Source: Pseudopyrenochaeta lycopersici (lineage: Eukaryota > Ascomycota > Dothideomycetes > Pleosporales > Pseudopyrenochaetaceae). From it: 64,000 bases of DNA. Below the pieces are notes generated by a model. It made no database searches. It was not told the origin of the DNA and saw only the letters and a list, made by a program, of their open reading frames with translations. The stretch lies in assembly GCA_003313425.1 (NCBI GenBank), contig NHZP01000037.1, forward strand, positions 248,001 through 312,000, in the 5' to 3' direction. Made by a program: the position numbers and the translations under genes. Of this stretch, positions 1-11,100 are shown in pieces (position 1 is the first letter of the stretch; the number at the start of each line of letters is the position of its first letter).

Positions 1-2
1 CA

Positions 3-1121
3 TCAACCCTCAAGAAACTGGGCTTTCAGAGCGTCCCTCACGAGCCATGCTGCCTAATTAAAGACGGAATTATCATATTCTTCTATGTCGACGATATCAT
101 TCTTGCATACAGCAAGCAGAAGGAGACTGAAGCCCAGGAAGTGATCCAACATCTTAGAGACAAGTACTCAATAACTGGCGGAGATGATCTTCAATGGTTT
201 CTGGGAGTCGAAGTCATCAGGAGCCGAGAGCAGCACAAGATCCAGCTATCACAAGCAGCATGCGCGGACAAGATCAGCCGTTTAGTCGACAGAAAGGATA
301 TCCGACACGACACTCCAATGGCGGCCATTGAACTCAAGCCTCGGGAAGGCCTGGCTACTCTTTCAGAAATCAACAAGTACCAGCGAAAGATTGGATCTCT
401 AATGTTTGCAGCTGTGACTACTCGTCCAGACATTGCATTTGCGACGTCACGACTAGCACGCTTTTTGATGAATCCGGGACAGGAGCATCATGATGCAGCC
501 GATCGAGTTCTCCTCTACCTGCAGAGCACCAGAAATCGAGCGCTCGAGCTCGGCGGAGATAGTCGACTTGAAATCGCGAGCGACGCCTCTTTTGCCGATA
601 ACACACTAGACAGAAAGAGCTCACAGGGATATACAATCAAGTTGTTTGGTGGCTTGATAGCTTGGAAAGCAAGCAAGCAAGATACAGTCACAACCTCGAC
701 GACAGAAGCTGAGCTTCTTGCGCTATCGCAAGTTGCAAAAGAAGCTATATTCATATCACGACTACTCAAGGAACTGCAAATCAAACTGCCTGAGGACACA
801 ATCACGATACAATGCGATAACACTCAAACCATCCGGCTAATCAATGAAGAGGTCTCACGGTTGCAAACCAAGCTTCGGCATATAGACATTCACAATCATT
901 GGCTGAGACAGGAAGTGTTAAGAAGAAGTATTCGGGTCATCTATGTCCAATCGGCTGACATGCTAGCTGATGGTTTTACAAAGGCGCTGCCAGCCAACAA
1001 ATGGGCACAATTTCTAAGCCAAATGGGCCTTGTAGAGCGTACAGGAAGCATAGATCTAACAGCAGCACCCCTTGAAGAGATCCAAAGCCAAATTGAGAAG
1101 CTAGAGATCGAACAGGCGTAG
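3..1121 (+). CDS. Ty1/copia Pol, C-terminal part (reverse transcriptase end and RNase H)
   Basis: The reading frame is open from the window edge, so the true start lies upstream. The reverse transcriptase catalytic box FFYVDDIILAY is read at about 81-113, and the RVT_2 block FLGVEVIRS follows. Copia RNase H follows with SDASFADN, STTEAELLAL and QCDNTQTIRLI, which hold the usual acidic residues, and then RHIDIHNHWLRQEV and the ADGFTKALP tail that ends copia Pol proteins. No stop or frameshift is seen in the visible 370 codons, so this end of the element is not obviously decayed. The stop is 100 bp before the 3' LTR at 1222. Only the last part of Pol is inside the window, so activity cannot be judged. 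Confidence 0.93.
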   Translation, partial: STLKKLGFQSVPHEPCCLIKDGIIIFFYVDDIILAYSKQKETEAQEVIQHLRDKYSITGGDDLQWFLGVEVIRSREQHKIQLSQAACADKISRLVDRKDIRHDTPMAAIELKPREGLATLSEINKYQRKIGSLMFAAVTTRPDIAFATSRLARFLMNPGQEHHDAADRVLLYLQSTRNRALELGGDSRLEIASDASFADNTLDRKSSQGYTIKLFGGLIAWKASKQDTVTTSTTEAELLALSQVAKEAIFISRLLKELQIKLPEDTITIQCDNTQTIRLINEEVSRLQTKLRHIDIHNHWLRQEVLRRSIRVIYVQSADMLADGFTKALPANKWAQFLSQMGLVERTGSIDLTAAPLEEIQSQIEKLEIEQA

Positions 1122-1221
1122 CTAGACGGTGATCGATGCTTCTACACGACCTCTAGATTCACTAGGAGACAACGGAAGTGTTTCTTGTCCAGCTTGAAAT
1201 GGTTTCCAAGCTGAGGGGGTG

Positions 1222-1393
1222 TGTCAGATACAAGCGAGGGTATGCGATACTGTATTGTAGTACAAAGCTCGGGTGTAACCACTTGGCACACACACTCTCG
1301 ATAAAAGGAGAAAAGAGGTAACACAGAATCAAGAAACAACGTTCATCATCAAAATTCATCAAAGATTAAGCTAAATAGTCCTTGAATCTGACA
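1222..1393 (+). repeat. 3' LTR of the copia element (172 bp)
   Basis: The segment begins TGTCAGATA and ends AATCTGACA, so it has a perfect 7-bp terminal inverted repeat TGTCAGA/TCTGACA with the canonical TG..CA ends. A purine-rich tract, GCTGAGGGGGTG, lies directly upstream and fits the polypurine tract that primes plus-strand DNA. It contains a TATA-like CGATAAAAGG at about 1299. The likely target duplication is ACTAT at 1394-1398, but the 5' LTR is outside the window so this cannot be confirmed. Confidence 0.85.
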
Positions 1394-1946
1394 ACTATAC
1401 TACAAAATAAGTAACGAAGATGTCCACGTGCAGAATTCCGTATTAAATATTTGCCACTTGAGGCGGACGAACACCTCAATCACGCTAGCAGGGAGGACGG
1501 CCAACCCGCTCCTACCACAACTTTGCGAGAGGCATTAAGATTTTCTAAAACAAATGGTATCTATGATTATGGTAGTTGTTGCCAAGTATCTGGAATAAGT
1601 TCCCGCGGTGGGGCCTGCTCGAGTTGCTCCCGCTTCCGAGCTCTAACCTGTTACGGCATAGCAATGCCGGATTACTAATTTAGACTAGCGTGTTTCGTTC
1701 ACGAGGCAACATCGTAATGGCCAAAACGCAAGATTACGGACGTACATCTCGGCAGTGCGCTGTCAGGCCTACCGCGCCCTGTCCTTTCTTTCTTCTCCTC
1801 TATTCTTCGTCGATAGCGATTACGCCTGCCTACACGCTGCATCTCAGGCTGCCTAGCCGTGCCATCCCATGCCCCTATCCTCGCCGCTGCTGCCCTACAC
1901 CTATCTATTTCGGCTCCAATGACAACGGGTCAGAAGTGCGAAAATA
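1394..1946. other. Gene-free stretch
   Basis: No protein with recognisable features is seen in any frame. Short open frames at 1451-1678 and 1690-1947 have no domain-like composition and are treated as chance. The stretch holds one member of a diverged repeat pair (1602-1653). Confidence 0.5.
1602..1653 (+). repeat. Diverged direct repeat, copy 1 (partner 3709-3761)
   Basis: About 52 bp sharing the core CGCGGTGGGGCC and the tail ACCTGTTA with 3709-3761, in the same orientation, with several substitutions and small indels. The two copies flank the DUF7924-like gene. Confidence 0.6.
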
Positions 1947-3413
1947 ATGAGGGCCTCGGATAGGCTTCACAACCGCGCGCAATGCCCGCGGGCTGAGGTC
2001 CACAGCCATTCGCACAAAGCCGCCATTAGTAATATGCGACAGCTTCAACGACCCCGCAGCAAGCGATCACCAACATGCCTCGAGGAGACCTGCGCTCGCC
2101 CTCGCTATATGCGCCCAGCCGATAATTCCACTACCTGCAAGCGTGCTGTGAAACCGCGACTACCCTCCGAATCATCTTTCTCACCCTCCCGATCGCGCTT
2201 TTGTCACCCTACGGCCACCCCAAAACGTACCCACCGCTCCGACGTCGCTGCAACGGATCCAGACCACACTGCGCGGCTGTGGAAGAGCGTCATGTCATAT
2301 AACACAGACACAGAGAGTTCAAGGGGAAAGAGGAAGGCGAAAAGCACAACGTCAACGTCGGCATCGAACTCTGGCGAACGCTGGCGGCAGACACCTCCCA
2401 CTTCCGAGTCGTCAAGTCTTAGGACTAGGAGAGAAACAGCCGCCAAGGTTGCCGATGCGGACTTCATGGAATCAGTTCTAGAGCCATATGGGATCACGAT
2501 CCAGAACAAGGGTGTAAACAAGGACATGTACAAGCACTTCCGTATCCAGGAGCTGCCCCACGACCCCAAAGCCCGCCTCGACGCATACAAAGAGATGTTC
2601 ACGCTCGACAGCTGGCTAGAACCCGACACAGAACGGATCCAACGGGAGTACAAAGCTATGAGGGTGTATGAATGCAACGAGGCCGAACATTCGGCATATG
2701 CCTTGCGCGACATATTCCTTGACGAACCTCGGCATCCATGGCTCCCGGAGGAAGACGGCGATCAGTGCTGGCTGCCGACCCGTATGCTGCAGCTTGTTCG
2801 GAAGCTGCCGCAGGACGAATGGCTCGCTCCCCCGCTAATTGGTTCGCTCAGGAAACGATACGAGTGGGATATTCGCCCAGACTGTGCGTATCACGTCTCC
2901 CTCCAGGCATTCCAACCCGGCTTTCGTCCCAGCGTTCGAAAACATGTCTCTGTGGTGCAGAAGCGAGCGTTCTGCCCTTATCTGACTATCGAATTCAAGA
3001 AGGACGAAGAGACTCTCGCCACGGCCCGCCACCAGGTCGCCGTCGCCTCAGCAATGGCGTTGTATAATCGTTATCGTCTGAAGAGCTGCGCGCTTCAGAT
3101 GAGCGGGGGGCAATGGTCGGAGGAGCATAAGAGCCAGATGCGCCACTACGGCGTCACATTCACTGGGTCGACTTGGGACTTGTGGTGCACCGTACCGAAG
3201 ACCTTCGAAACTTGGACTGGCTGCGAGATGTCCACGATATACTCTGGTGACTGCTGCATCCTTGCAGGCGTTCAGCAGCTGGTGAGCATCGTTAACGACA
3301 TTCATTACTGGGGACTGGCGGCCCATGGTAGGTCCTGTAAGGCCGACATTGCTGCCAAAATTCACTCAGATCCTGATGCGGACACCAATGATATCACATT
3401 TTTGGAAGATTAA
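1947..3413 (+). CDS. DUF7924-like fungal protein with PD-(D/E)XK-type core
   Basis: Intronless 488-codon frame. The first ~130 residues are low-complexity, basic and Ser/Thr-rich, and translation may really start at an internal Met such as the one at 2293. From about residue 170 the protein is well ordered. The conserved block FCPYLTIEFKKDEETLATAR carries an acidic-x-Lys (EFK) signature followed by a long helix with HQVAVASAMALYNRY. This is the arrangement seen in fungal DUF7924 proteins, which resemble PD-(D/E)XK nucleases. A nuclease role is family-based inference; no substrate is known. The family tends to be multicopy in repeat-rich fungal regions, in keeping with its place between two copia/pogo remnants and a flanking repeat pair. 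Confidence 0.72.
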   Translation: MRASDRLHNRAQCPRAEVHSHSHKAAISNMRQLQRPRSKRSPTCLEETCARPRYMRPADNSTTCKRAVKPRLPSESSFSPSRSRFCHPTATPKRTHRSDVAATDPDHTARLWKSVMSYNTDTESSRGKRKAKSTTSTSASNSGERWRQTPPTSESSSLRTRRETAAKVADADFMESVLEPYGITIQNKGVNKDMYKHFRIQELPHDPKARLDAYKEMFTLDSWLEPDTERIQREYKAMRVYECNEAEHSAYALRDIFLDEPRHPWLPEEDGDQCWLPTRMLQLVRKLPQDEWLAPPLIGSLRKRYEWDIRPDCAYHVSLQAFQPGFRPSVRKHVSVVQKRAFCPYLTIEFKKDEETLATARHQVAVASAMALYNRYRLKSCALQMSGGQWSEEHKSQMRHYGVTFTGSTWDLWCTVPKTFETWTGCEMSTIYSGDCCILAGVQQLVSIVNDIHYWGLAAHGRSCKADIAAKIHSDPDADTNDITFLED

Positions 3414-3708
3414 AAGATACCCACTGTTAGCAACATTATATATACTTCGTTTCTCTTAGACCTCCATGCAGTTTGCCCCGTGGTACTCATCTGGAATGAG
3501 CCCTAAACGCGGGAAACCACTCAGGCGCAGATCCGCCCATGAGCCTATCTTGTTAATGGCACCACATCTATCTGCTTCGCTCCCATTTAGTCACCATCGT
3601 AGGACCACTAGGAGCCGATTTGACCTCCAGCGTAGGTCCGGATCTAGCAGCATCAATTTGGACCCTGGTACGTCTGAGCTCTAACCCAATCGTGGTTGGA
3701 GGATAGTA

Positions 3709-3761
3709 CTCGCGGTGGGGCCCGCTCCAGATCGCTGTCACTTCCGGGATCTGACCTGTTA
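3709..3761 (+). repeat. Diverged direct repeat, copy 2 (partner 1602-1653)
   Basis: Matches 1602-1653 through CGCGGTGGGGCC..CTTCCG..ACCTGTTA. It directly precedes the GC-rich 5' end of the pogo element, so it could be old flanking DNA or part of an element end. Confidence 0.55.
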
Positions 3762-3764
3762 AGC

Positions 3765-5256
3765 TCGGCCCCCTACTTTACGGCCACCTGGCTTTCCGGC
3801 CACCCCACCAAAATTGTCACCCCTCAAAAAAATCAAGATATCTCAACACACTGTATTTGAAAATGAGCGCCCGTAAGGAGGCTATACAAAGAGCACTTGC
3901 TGATCTTGAATCTGGTGTTTTTACTAGCCAAAGGCAAGCTGCGAAGGCGTACGGCATCCCTCGAACGACCCTACAGACGCGACAAGCAGGTGCTCGCCCA
4001 CACGCGATTGCTCATACCCACCAGCAGAGATTAACACCAGAGCAAGAGGAATTTCTAGTTGAATGGATCCTTGATGAGGACTCACGCGCCAACCCTCCTA
4101 GCCACGCTCGCGCGCGTGAGATGGCGACTGAAGTCCTAGTTATAAATGGCGACAACAGGCCTCTTGGACATGACTGGATATCTAGCTTCATCCACCGCAA
4201 TCCACGCGTTGCATCAGTTATTAGCAGAAAGATTGAGGCTGCTAGAGTTCAAGCTGCTACCCCTGAGCTTATTCTCTCATTCCTTGAGCTCTTTCATCGC
4301 TTGCGCGAGCGCCTTGGTATCCAGATAGAAGATATATGGAATATGGATGAGATGGGGATAGCACTAGGCGTATGTACCAACTCACAGGTCCTCGCTAGCT
4401 CAAAAAAGAGAAAGGCTTATGTTGCATCTCCAGAGTCTCGTGAATGGACATCTGTCCTTGAGACAGTCTCAGCAACCGGCAAGAAACTCAGATGCGCTGT
4501 CATCTTTAAGGGAAAGAGCCTTCAAACCACCTGGTTCCCTGCCTCCTTAGTACCTGACTGGCTCTATACAACCTCAAATAATGGCTGGACATCAAGATCT
4601 ATTGGATATGAGTGGCTAGAGAGGATCTTTATACCTGGGTCAGCTACCTTGCCAGGTCGCACGCGGCTGCTGCTACTCGACTGTCACAGCAGCCATATTC
4701 ATCTTGACTTTATGCTGCTCTGCAAGCAGCATAAGATTGAGCTCCTCTACCTGCCTCCTCACTGCTCTCACGTTCTGCAACCTCTCCATCTCTCTGGTTT
4801 CTCTGTCGTTAAGTCAAAGTATAGAGCTGAGATTCAAGCTCTAGCATCTCTTGATGATGCAGCACCAGTCAAGAAGCAGACATTTATTAAGTGCTACTAT
4901 CTAGCTCGAGAGGAGGGCCTGACAGAGAGAGTGATAAGAGCTGGATGGAGAGCTGCTGGTCTCTCTCCTTATAACCCTGCTCTAGTTCTTCAGTCCTCAC
5001 AAATAGCTCGCCCAGTCACTCCTCTAAGAGCTCTATCTCCTCAGGATATTCTATTCTCAACCCCTCAGAAGCCTCAAGATCTCTACCAAGCTCAAAAGCT
5101 GCTCGCTGAGGCAGGCGAGCTATCTGCTAGTATGCGCCTAGTACTTCGAAAAGTAAGCAAGGCTATCTCAAAGTCAAATACTCAAGCTGCAGAGCTTAAG
5201 ACTAGAAATAAGAGACTGCAACACCAGCTAGAGCAAGCAAGGCCTATATTCGACAT
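3765..5256 (+). mobile_element. pogo-type DNA transposon, 3' end missing
   Basis: The 5' part is the stretch CTTTACGGCCACC..CCACCCCACCAAAATTG before the transposase gene. A related terminus, with the same CCCCACCAAAAT, precedes another pogo remnant at 36.85 kb. On the 3' side the transposase frame runs without a break into a host transcription factor at about 5255, so the 3' terminal repeat is absent. Confidence 0.6.
3857..5256 (+). pseudogene. pogo/Tigger-like DDE transposase, third catalytic residue changed
   Basis: Order of domains: psq-type helix-turn-helix (SQRQAAKAYGIPRTTLQTR), CENP-B/Tc5-type DNA-binding region ending in WISSFIHRNP, then the DDE domain. The first two acidic residues are present in IWNMDEMG (Asp164) and LLLDCHSSH (Asp275). 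The third, 36 positions on where the family has Asp in LQPxD, is His311 (codon CAT at 4787). The protein is therefore predicted to be catalytically dead even though the frame is open. The frame continues to 5677, but after about residue 466 it is no longer transposase: it encodes a fungal transcription factor segment. Confidence 0.85.
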
Positions 5257-6655
5257 TTTGCCAGGGATGGCATACTTTTCATACTCTACGGACATCCTTG
5301 GAAACCAGCAAGGAGGAAATACTGTGGCACATGCACAAGCCATGATACTAGCTGCCCTTTACCTAAGCCAGTTTGCAAGAGTCTTGGAGAGCTGGAGTTG
5401 GATCAACAACGCTTGCCGAATCACCATGGTTCTGCGTAAGCATGGTCTTCCACTACCATTGAAGAATCGAATTAACGGATATTTTAGTGACTATCCCAAG
5501 CTTATTCGTACTTACTACATCGACAAGAAGGGTTCGCTGACCGCTAAGGAGCGTTACAGATTAAATCTAGTGATGTGCGTCTACTGGACATGTCTCCAAC
5601 TAGAATCGTCAGTCGCCGTGACCTTCTTTGCTTTACCATTTGCTGACTGTTGCACAGGGATATTTTGGCTGAGATGAGCACACTTCCACCGAGCAATATC
5701 TCTGCTCATCAGAGCGACATCATGTACCCTGAAGGCGTGTATGGATATGAGAAGTTTGGTGAAGAGATTGAAGACCGACGAGGAGGACATCCAGGCGACA
5801 TCTCAATGCTGATTTACTCGAGTCAGATATGGCTTCGTGTAACCCTCAACGACGCTCACAATGTCTGTACGGAGCGAACGGGCGCTCGAGCTTCGATACA
5901 AACAACCTCAAAGAGGTTGCAGAACACGCAAGCAGCCATATCGACCTCCTGGAGAGCTGGAGACGAGTCTTACCACCACAATTGGCTTGGAAGGATGAAG
6001 ATCCACCTTCGACCGACCTAAATATCGCCCGCTTGCGCGCAAAATACTACGGGGGGCTTTACATGATGTTGCGTCCTTACCTACGGATTGCGAGTCACAC
6101 TATCGAGTTTCCGCCTAACGCAGCAAGCGCCAGTTATTCGTCACAGCACAATTCACCAGCATATACAGGAGACTATGTCTCAGCGCCTGGCAACAGGAAT
6201 GTACAGATGGTCGAATTGTCTGAGGACCAACAAAAGATTATTAAGGTTGCCTGCCAATGCATAGAAAACGCTATCCAGAGTACTATTGCATTCGACCGTG
6301 TTGGGGCCCCTGCCGACAGTGACTACCACAATTACAAATGTACACGTACCCGTAGACTGATACTAACGAACATCTTTGGCACACTTCATGCGTAAGTCAT
6401 GTCTATGATCACACCACATTTTTGCTAATACTAACTAGACAATTCGGAAACATACTTGTCCTCGCATCGGTCTACAAATCCAAGTTGTACCCCCTCCTGC
6501 CAAGCGACACGCCGCTCACCAAGCAGAGCCTTACCGCCCTTTTAGTACGCACCATCGATGTGCTAGAAGAAGTTGCGCCAAACTCTCCCATTCTCAAAAT
6601 AGACCTAGAGATTCTGTACAATGTCCGTGAACAGAACGGCCTCAAGCCAGCCTGA
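5254..6655 (+). pseudogene. Zn2Cys6 transcription factor remnant (middle and C-terminal parts)
   Basis: The sequence from FDILPGMAYFSYSTD on matches the fungal-specific transcription factor middle homology region, with NTVAHAQAMILAALYLSQ and RVLESWSWINNACR. Two introns splice in frame: 5608-5657 (GTCAGT..CACAG, joining LQLES to DILAE) and 6392-6438 (GTAAGT..CTAACTAG, joining LHA to QFGN). Between them, near 5864, the frame changes by one base at AHNV/LYGANG, a probable single-base deletion. The DNA-binding N-terminus is not found upstream; the pogo element stands there instead. The gene is therefore dead twice over: truncated by transposon insertion and frameshifted. Confidence 0.82.
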
Positions 6656-7689
6656 ACTACGATCAGAGAATGACTGCCCGCATTGTCGGTTGGAACGCCT
6701 TACTCCGCGATCAGCGTCCATTGCCTCGTGCGCATCTTATGCACATCTTCCTATTTACCCCCTCTTTTTTTGCCATTCAAGTCAGCGCAGAACATTCTCC
6801 TTATTTCTTCTTTCTCTGGGCGTTATCAGGCCGTCTTTTACACCGCTGCATGAGGATGTGGCTGGAAGCTGGCGATGAAGCTGGCGATGAAGCTGGCGAG
6901 GCCAAGCGAATGCTCAGCACGTGCATGGAATAATCCACAAAGGGCAACAAATGGCAATGACTTCCGTCCCGTCTTCACTACCACACCGCAGATCAAGACC
7001 ATTTGGGGCTCGATTCGCCTGATGAACGTGTAAGTCGTGGTTGCCTTCCTTGGCCGTGAATATGAGGTCCACTTCCGCTACTGCTATTGCCTTCTTCGGC
7101 AGGACACTTTTCGCTGCCCTTAGCCAAATTTCCCATATCACCGTTGCCGTGAAGAATGAATTCACTGGACATAGCGCTTCAGGGGCTATTCTAGCGGACG
7201 GGGGCTCCCAACGCATCCCACAATTATTCAAAAGCCCTGTTATCGATGCAAATAGCCAAACTAGCCCCTATTGCCTGGCTCTCCACTTTATGGATAACGT
7301 CTTTTGTTCGTTCAATAATAACGGCATCGTTGTTCCTCCCAGCAGCACCGCCCCCTGGTGGGTTTGGACGAAAATCCAAATGCGGCGCTCCGAAAGTTTC
7401 TTCTACTAAGTAACTTTCAGTTCCAGTGAGAGTTACGAGGAAACGCTTCTGTAGTTTTACCTTGTCATGTTTCCATGTTTTGGATTGCTATACGGCTGTA
7501 AACTACTTATCGATTACAAGAGTTCAGTACAACCTGTGTTCCTCTCACTTACGCATATGTCGACTCACTCTTATCGTCAAGTGGTTCTGCCCCTCCCGCG
7601 AAAAGGCCGCTTCCCCTTTTCAGCAGTGATGATTTGGCTGTCCCACGATAGAGTAGAGCTGTGAGCGCTTTTGCCAGTTGCCTAGAGTC
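6656..7689. other. Gene-free stretch
   Basis: No supported gene. A short tandem repeat of about 12 bp (GAAGCTGGCGAT, three copies) lies near 6868-6900. An open frame at 7041-7409 has no recognisable features. Confidence 0.5.
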
Positions 7690-10600
7690 CTACATATCTG
7701 AGCAGCTGTCCCACAAACGCCATATACCCTTGGGCCACTCTTTCGCAGCCACATCTTCCACACTCTTCCCTTGCACTTCCTTCAACCTTTCCTCGGCAAT
7801 TTTGGTCAATGTCTGTCGAACAGCATCGCCTACCTGTTCAGGGACACAAACAAAAAGCCGTGCGCCAGCTTCAAGAAGCTCGACAACATCAGCTCTGTCA
7901 TGGTAGATGCGGTCTTGGACCTGTATGCAGCCACGAGATTTTTCTGGTGCATGTGAGAATGCATGGCGAAGGGACACGGCACCGAGCTGCTGCCAGCGCT
8001 CAAGAAGATCGGCATAAAGGATGCCTTCAGGGCAGCCGTAGAAAATTAACGCTGGAGCGAGAGAACGGCCAGCGGCGAGCTGGGCTGCGCGTTCCTGGAT
8101 GAAGCCGCGAAAGGGAGCAATTCCTGTTGTAGGGTCAGTACGATTTGCATACAGGCATCTGCCCGTCAGATCGCGGAAAACAATGTCATACCAATTCCTT
8201 CCGCGACCATGATGAGTGGAACATTCTTCGAGTCCTCAGGTAAACGGAAGGCTTTACCATTTGTCTCCACACTGACACAAAGTTCATCCCCAATGGTCAG
8301 GTTGGAGAGATAGGTGGACGCAACTCCCACAAATCGTCCTTGACCACGCAAAGATGGCTGATCAACAACAGAGTACGTCAAAGTGACATGATTGGGGTTC
8401 CAGAGAGGCGAGGACGAGATGGAGTATTGCCGGCTGCGCATGGGTGGCTGCATCTCGAGGAAGACGCCGAGCGAAACATGAATAGAAGGGAAACGCTCAA
8501 GCAGGTCGAGGACTGATACACGCCGTGAATGGATTTCTTCGGCGAATCCTTCGTCCGCCAGACGTGCAAGTTCCTTCTTCGTTCCCTGATCGCATGTCGC
8601 ACTTAGCAGGGTAAGGACGTTGCGCTTAGTGGCCGGTTGTGCAAGCTCGATGTATGCACCAAAGACTTCAGTTGCGCTAATGGGTGTATCAGTCGGCAGT
8701 ATTGTGGAGCTGACGGAAGAGATGGTAAGTATGCTGTCCCACGGGATGCCGAAGTACTTCATCACGCGGCGAATGGTTTCCTTTGGATTCAAGGGCAGAA
8801 CAGCCAAGGAGTCGCCAGCAGAGTAATGCATATCAAGTGGCAACTTGATTTCGATGTGTCTTTTTGCAGTGGCGCCAAACCCTGAGAGAAGTTCAACTTC
8901 TTCGACCCGCGCCTCACGAACATTGTGGCGTAGCGATGACGATTGCGGGGCGGAAATGCCGACATGAAGTGTGGCCTCCACTAACCCTTGGTCATCGGCT
9001 TCAGATATACCGTTGTACTTTGCTCGCATCGCAGGCCAGAAGACTCCATCCTCCCACGCCTCGAAATCTGCGGAGACGTCGCCATGAGCCGCATCGGAAG
9101 TGCCCATTGCCGCTAATCTCGTTCCACCGCGCTTCTCGAACACATCATCCAGATACTTGGGTATTTTGTAGAGCGTTCTTTTCCAGTCGCGGTGGCCGCA
9201 TCCAAACACAGCGTACGAGACGTTCACCAGCTCCGTGTTCTTGAGTGTGCGAATCCACCTCACAAAATGCGCTGCATTGTCAGCTGGCTGACCTTCGTAC
9301 GATGCAGTGACGACCACGACAGGGTTCCCTGGCGAGAGGCTCCCTTCCACAGAGTCCAGTGTGTCTACTACACCAGTTCTAAAGCCGTTATTCGCTGCAT
9401 TGCTGGCAAGTCGATTCGCGAGCGCCTGACACGTGCCAGTATTCGAGCCGTAATATATATTTATTGACTTCCTGTTCGCAGCGCACTTCGTCGTCATTTG
9501 GGCCGTATCTTGGGCCAATGGCAAATCATTCACCGCGGTCGTGGTAAGGGCTCGCTCGAGTGTTGCAGCCGAGATGTGATCCCGCAGGCGAGCGTGCATG
9601 TGGAAGTCTTTGGGCTTGATGGTCAGCGTTTGCTTGATTTGCAGTTGATACGATGGATCTTCCATGGAGAAATCGAAGGTTTGTAAGAGCAAGGCCAGGA
9701 CGAGAAGAGTCTGTTGCCATGCAAAAGGCCGCCCAATGCAAGCTCGCATGCCATTGCCGAAAGGCTTCCAGCAATTAGGGAATGCCTTATTGCGGCGGTC
9801 AAACTCGTCGTCAAGCATGCGTGTCGGCCGAAACTCGTCTGCGTCATCACCGTATACAGATGGGTCGCGGTGGATCATTGGCAACAGCGCAACGATGGGC
9901 GTGCCGGCTTTCACATAGTACTTGCCACCAATAACAGTATCCTCTTTTGCGGCGACCCCAATCGATGGAACAGTCGGTGATAGGCGAAGGGATTCTCGAA
10001 GTACGGCATTCAGATACCGAAGCCCCGCAAGGTGATCAACGGTAATTGCGTTCTTTCCAATGACGTTGTCTACCTCCTGTTGCGCCTTAGCATACGCGGA
10101 AGGATTCTTCAATAGGTAGTAGAACGTGAAAGAAAGAAGACCTGAAGTTGTCTCGTGTCCAGCAATGAGAAACGTTATCATGTTGTCAATAGTATTGTCG
10201 TCCTACCATGGTCAGTGGCGGTGGGCTGCTCCAATTTTGTTACGAGTACTGCTTACAGTCATCTTCTCACCTGTCTTCGTATCGACCCCATTCAGCATGC
10301 CATTTAGCAGATCCTTTCTATCAGTGGGGTTTTCTTTCCTTGCCCTGATGACATCTAGGCTGGTCTTCCGCATCACCTCGATGTTCTCCCAATATTTCTT
10401 ATTTTCAGAAAAATAGAGTATTTGCGTAATTGAGTCTCTTCTTGCTCGATCTCCGCAAACTTTGAGGAAGTTGGCCATCGCCTCCACGAAAGGATGCATG
10501 CTCTCACTGTAGTACGAGTTGAAGCGATAGTCCATCGCACATAGCGCTATAGTATCGAGCGTCAGCCGTGTAAAATCGTCGGTCACTTGGATGATATGGT

Positions 10601-11100
10601 CGGGTCCATGCCTTGCCCACTTCATGACAAGCTGGGAAGCGATGTCGTGCATCTCGTTGAACATGCTGTGGATGGCCAGCGGGCCAAGCTGTGGGACAAG
10701 GATGCGATGTGCAATACCCCAGTTCTTCTCTTGCGGACCATAGGCAGTGCCGAGGCCGTCGTGCACGCCGTTACGAGCTTGTTTGAGAGCGGCTGCGGTG
10801 ATCTTTGAAAAGCGTTCTTCGTTGCATATCTCATCCATCAAAGCTTGCGAGCCGATCACGAGGCGCTCTTCGCCACCCAAGAGCAGTTTCCATATTGGTC
10901 CTGGGCCAGTCAGTCATTATCAGTTGGGATGTCTGATTTGATCTGTATGACAAATGGCAAGGTACAGTGATAATAGGAGATAACTGACCGTACGTAGCAG
11001 TCAAGTTACACAACGACTGCATCGGGATTTGGGCGTCGATATCCAGTACGTTGCCGATGAAAGGGTGGCCGGGAGGGCCAGGAATTGCAGCGAGTCTCAT
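7690..11100 (-). CDS. CYP505-type self-sufficient cytochrome P450 (P450-CPR fusion, BM3/P450foxy-like)
   Basis: Four exons on the minus strand, 11100-10989, 10900-10257, 10202-8192 and 8123-7690, join in frame to 1066 codons plus stop, the usual length for the family. The family hydroxylates fatty acids near the omega end using NADPH. Visible features: N-terminal IPGPPGHPFIGNV, I-helix AGHETTS (266-272), ExxR in ESLRL, haem loop FGNGMRACIG with Cys407, flavodoxin/FMN region from IYYGSNTGTCQAL at about 500, and FAD domain RQYSISSS. Introns are 88, 54 and 68 nt. Oddities: the usual GxGT-type motif before APFRGF reads EGIG, the NADPH site reads FVCVPEQVG, and the C-terminus ends in a divergent tail instead of the usual aromatic end. 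Reductase function may be weakened. No partner biosynthetic genes are adjacent. Confidence 0.93.
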
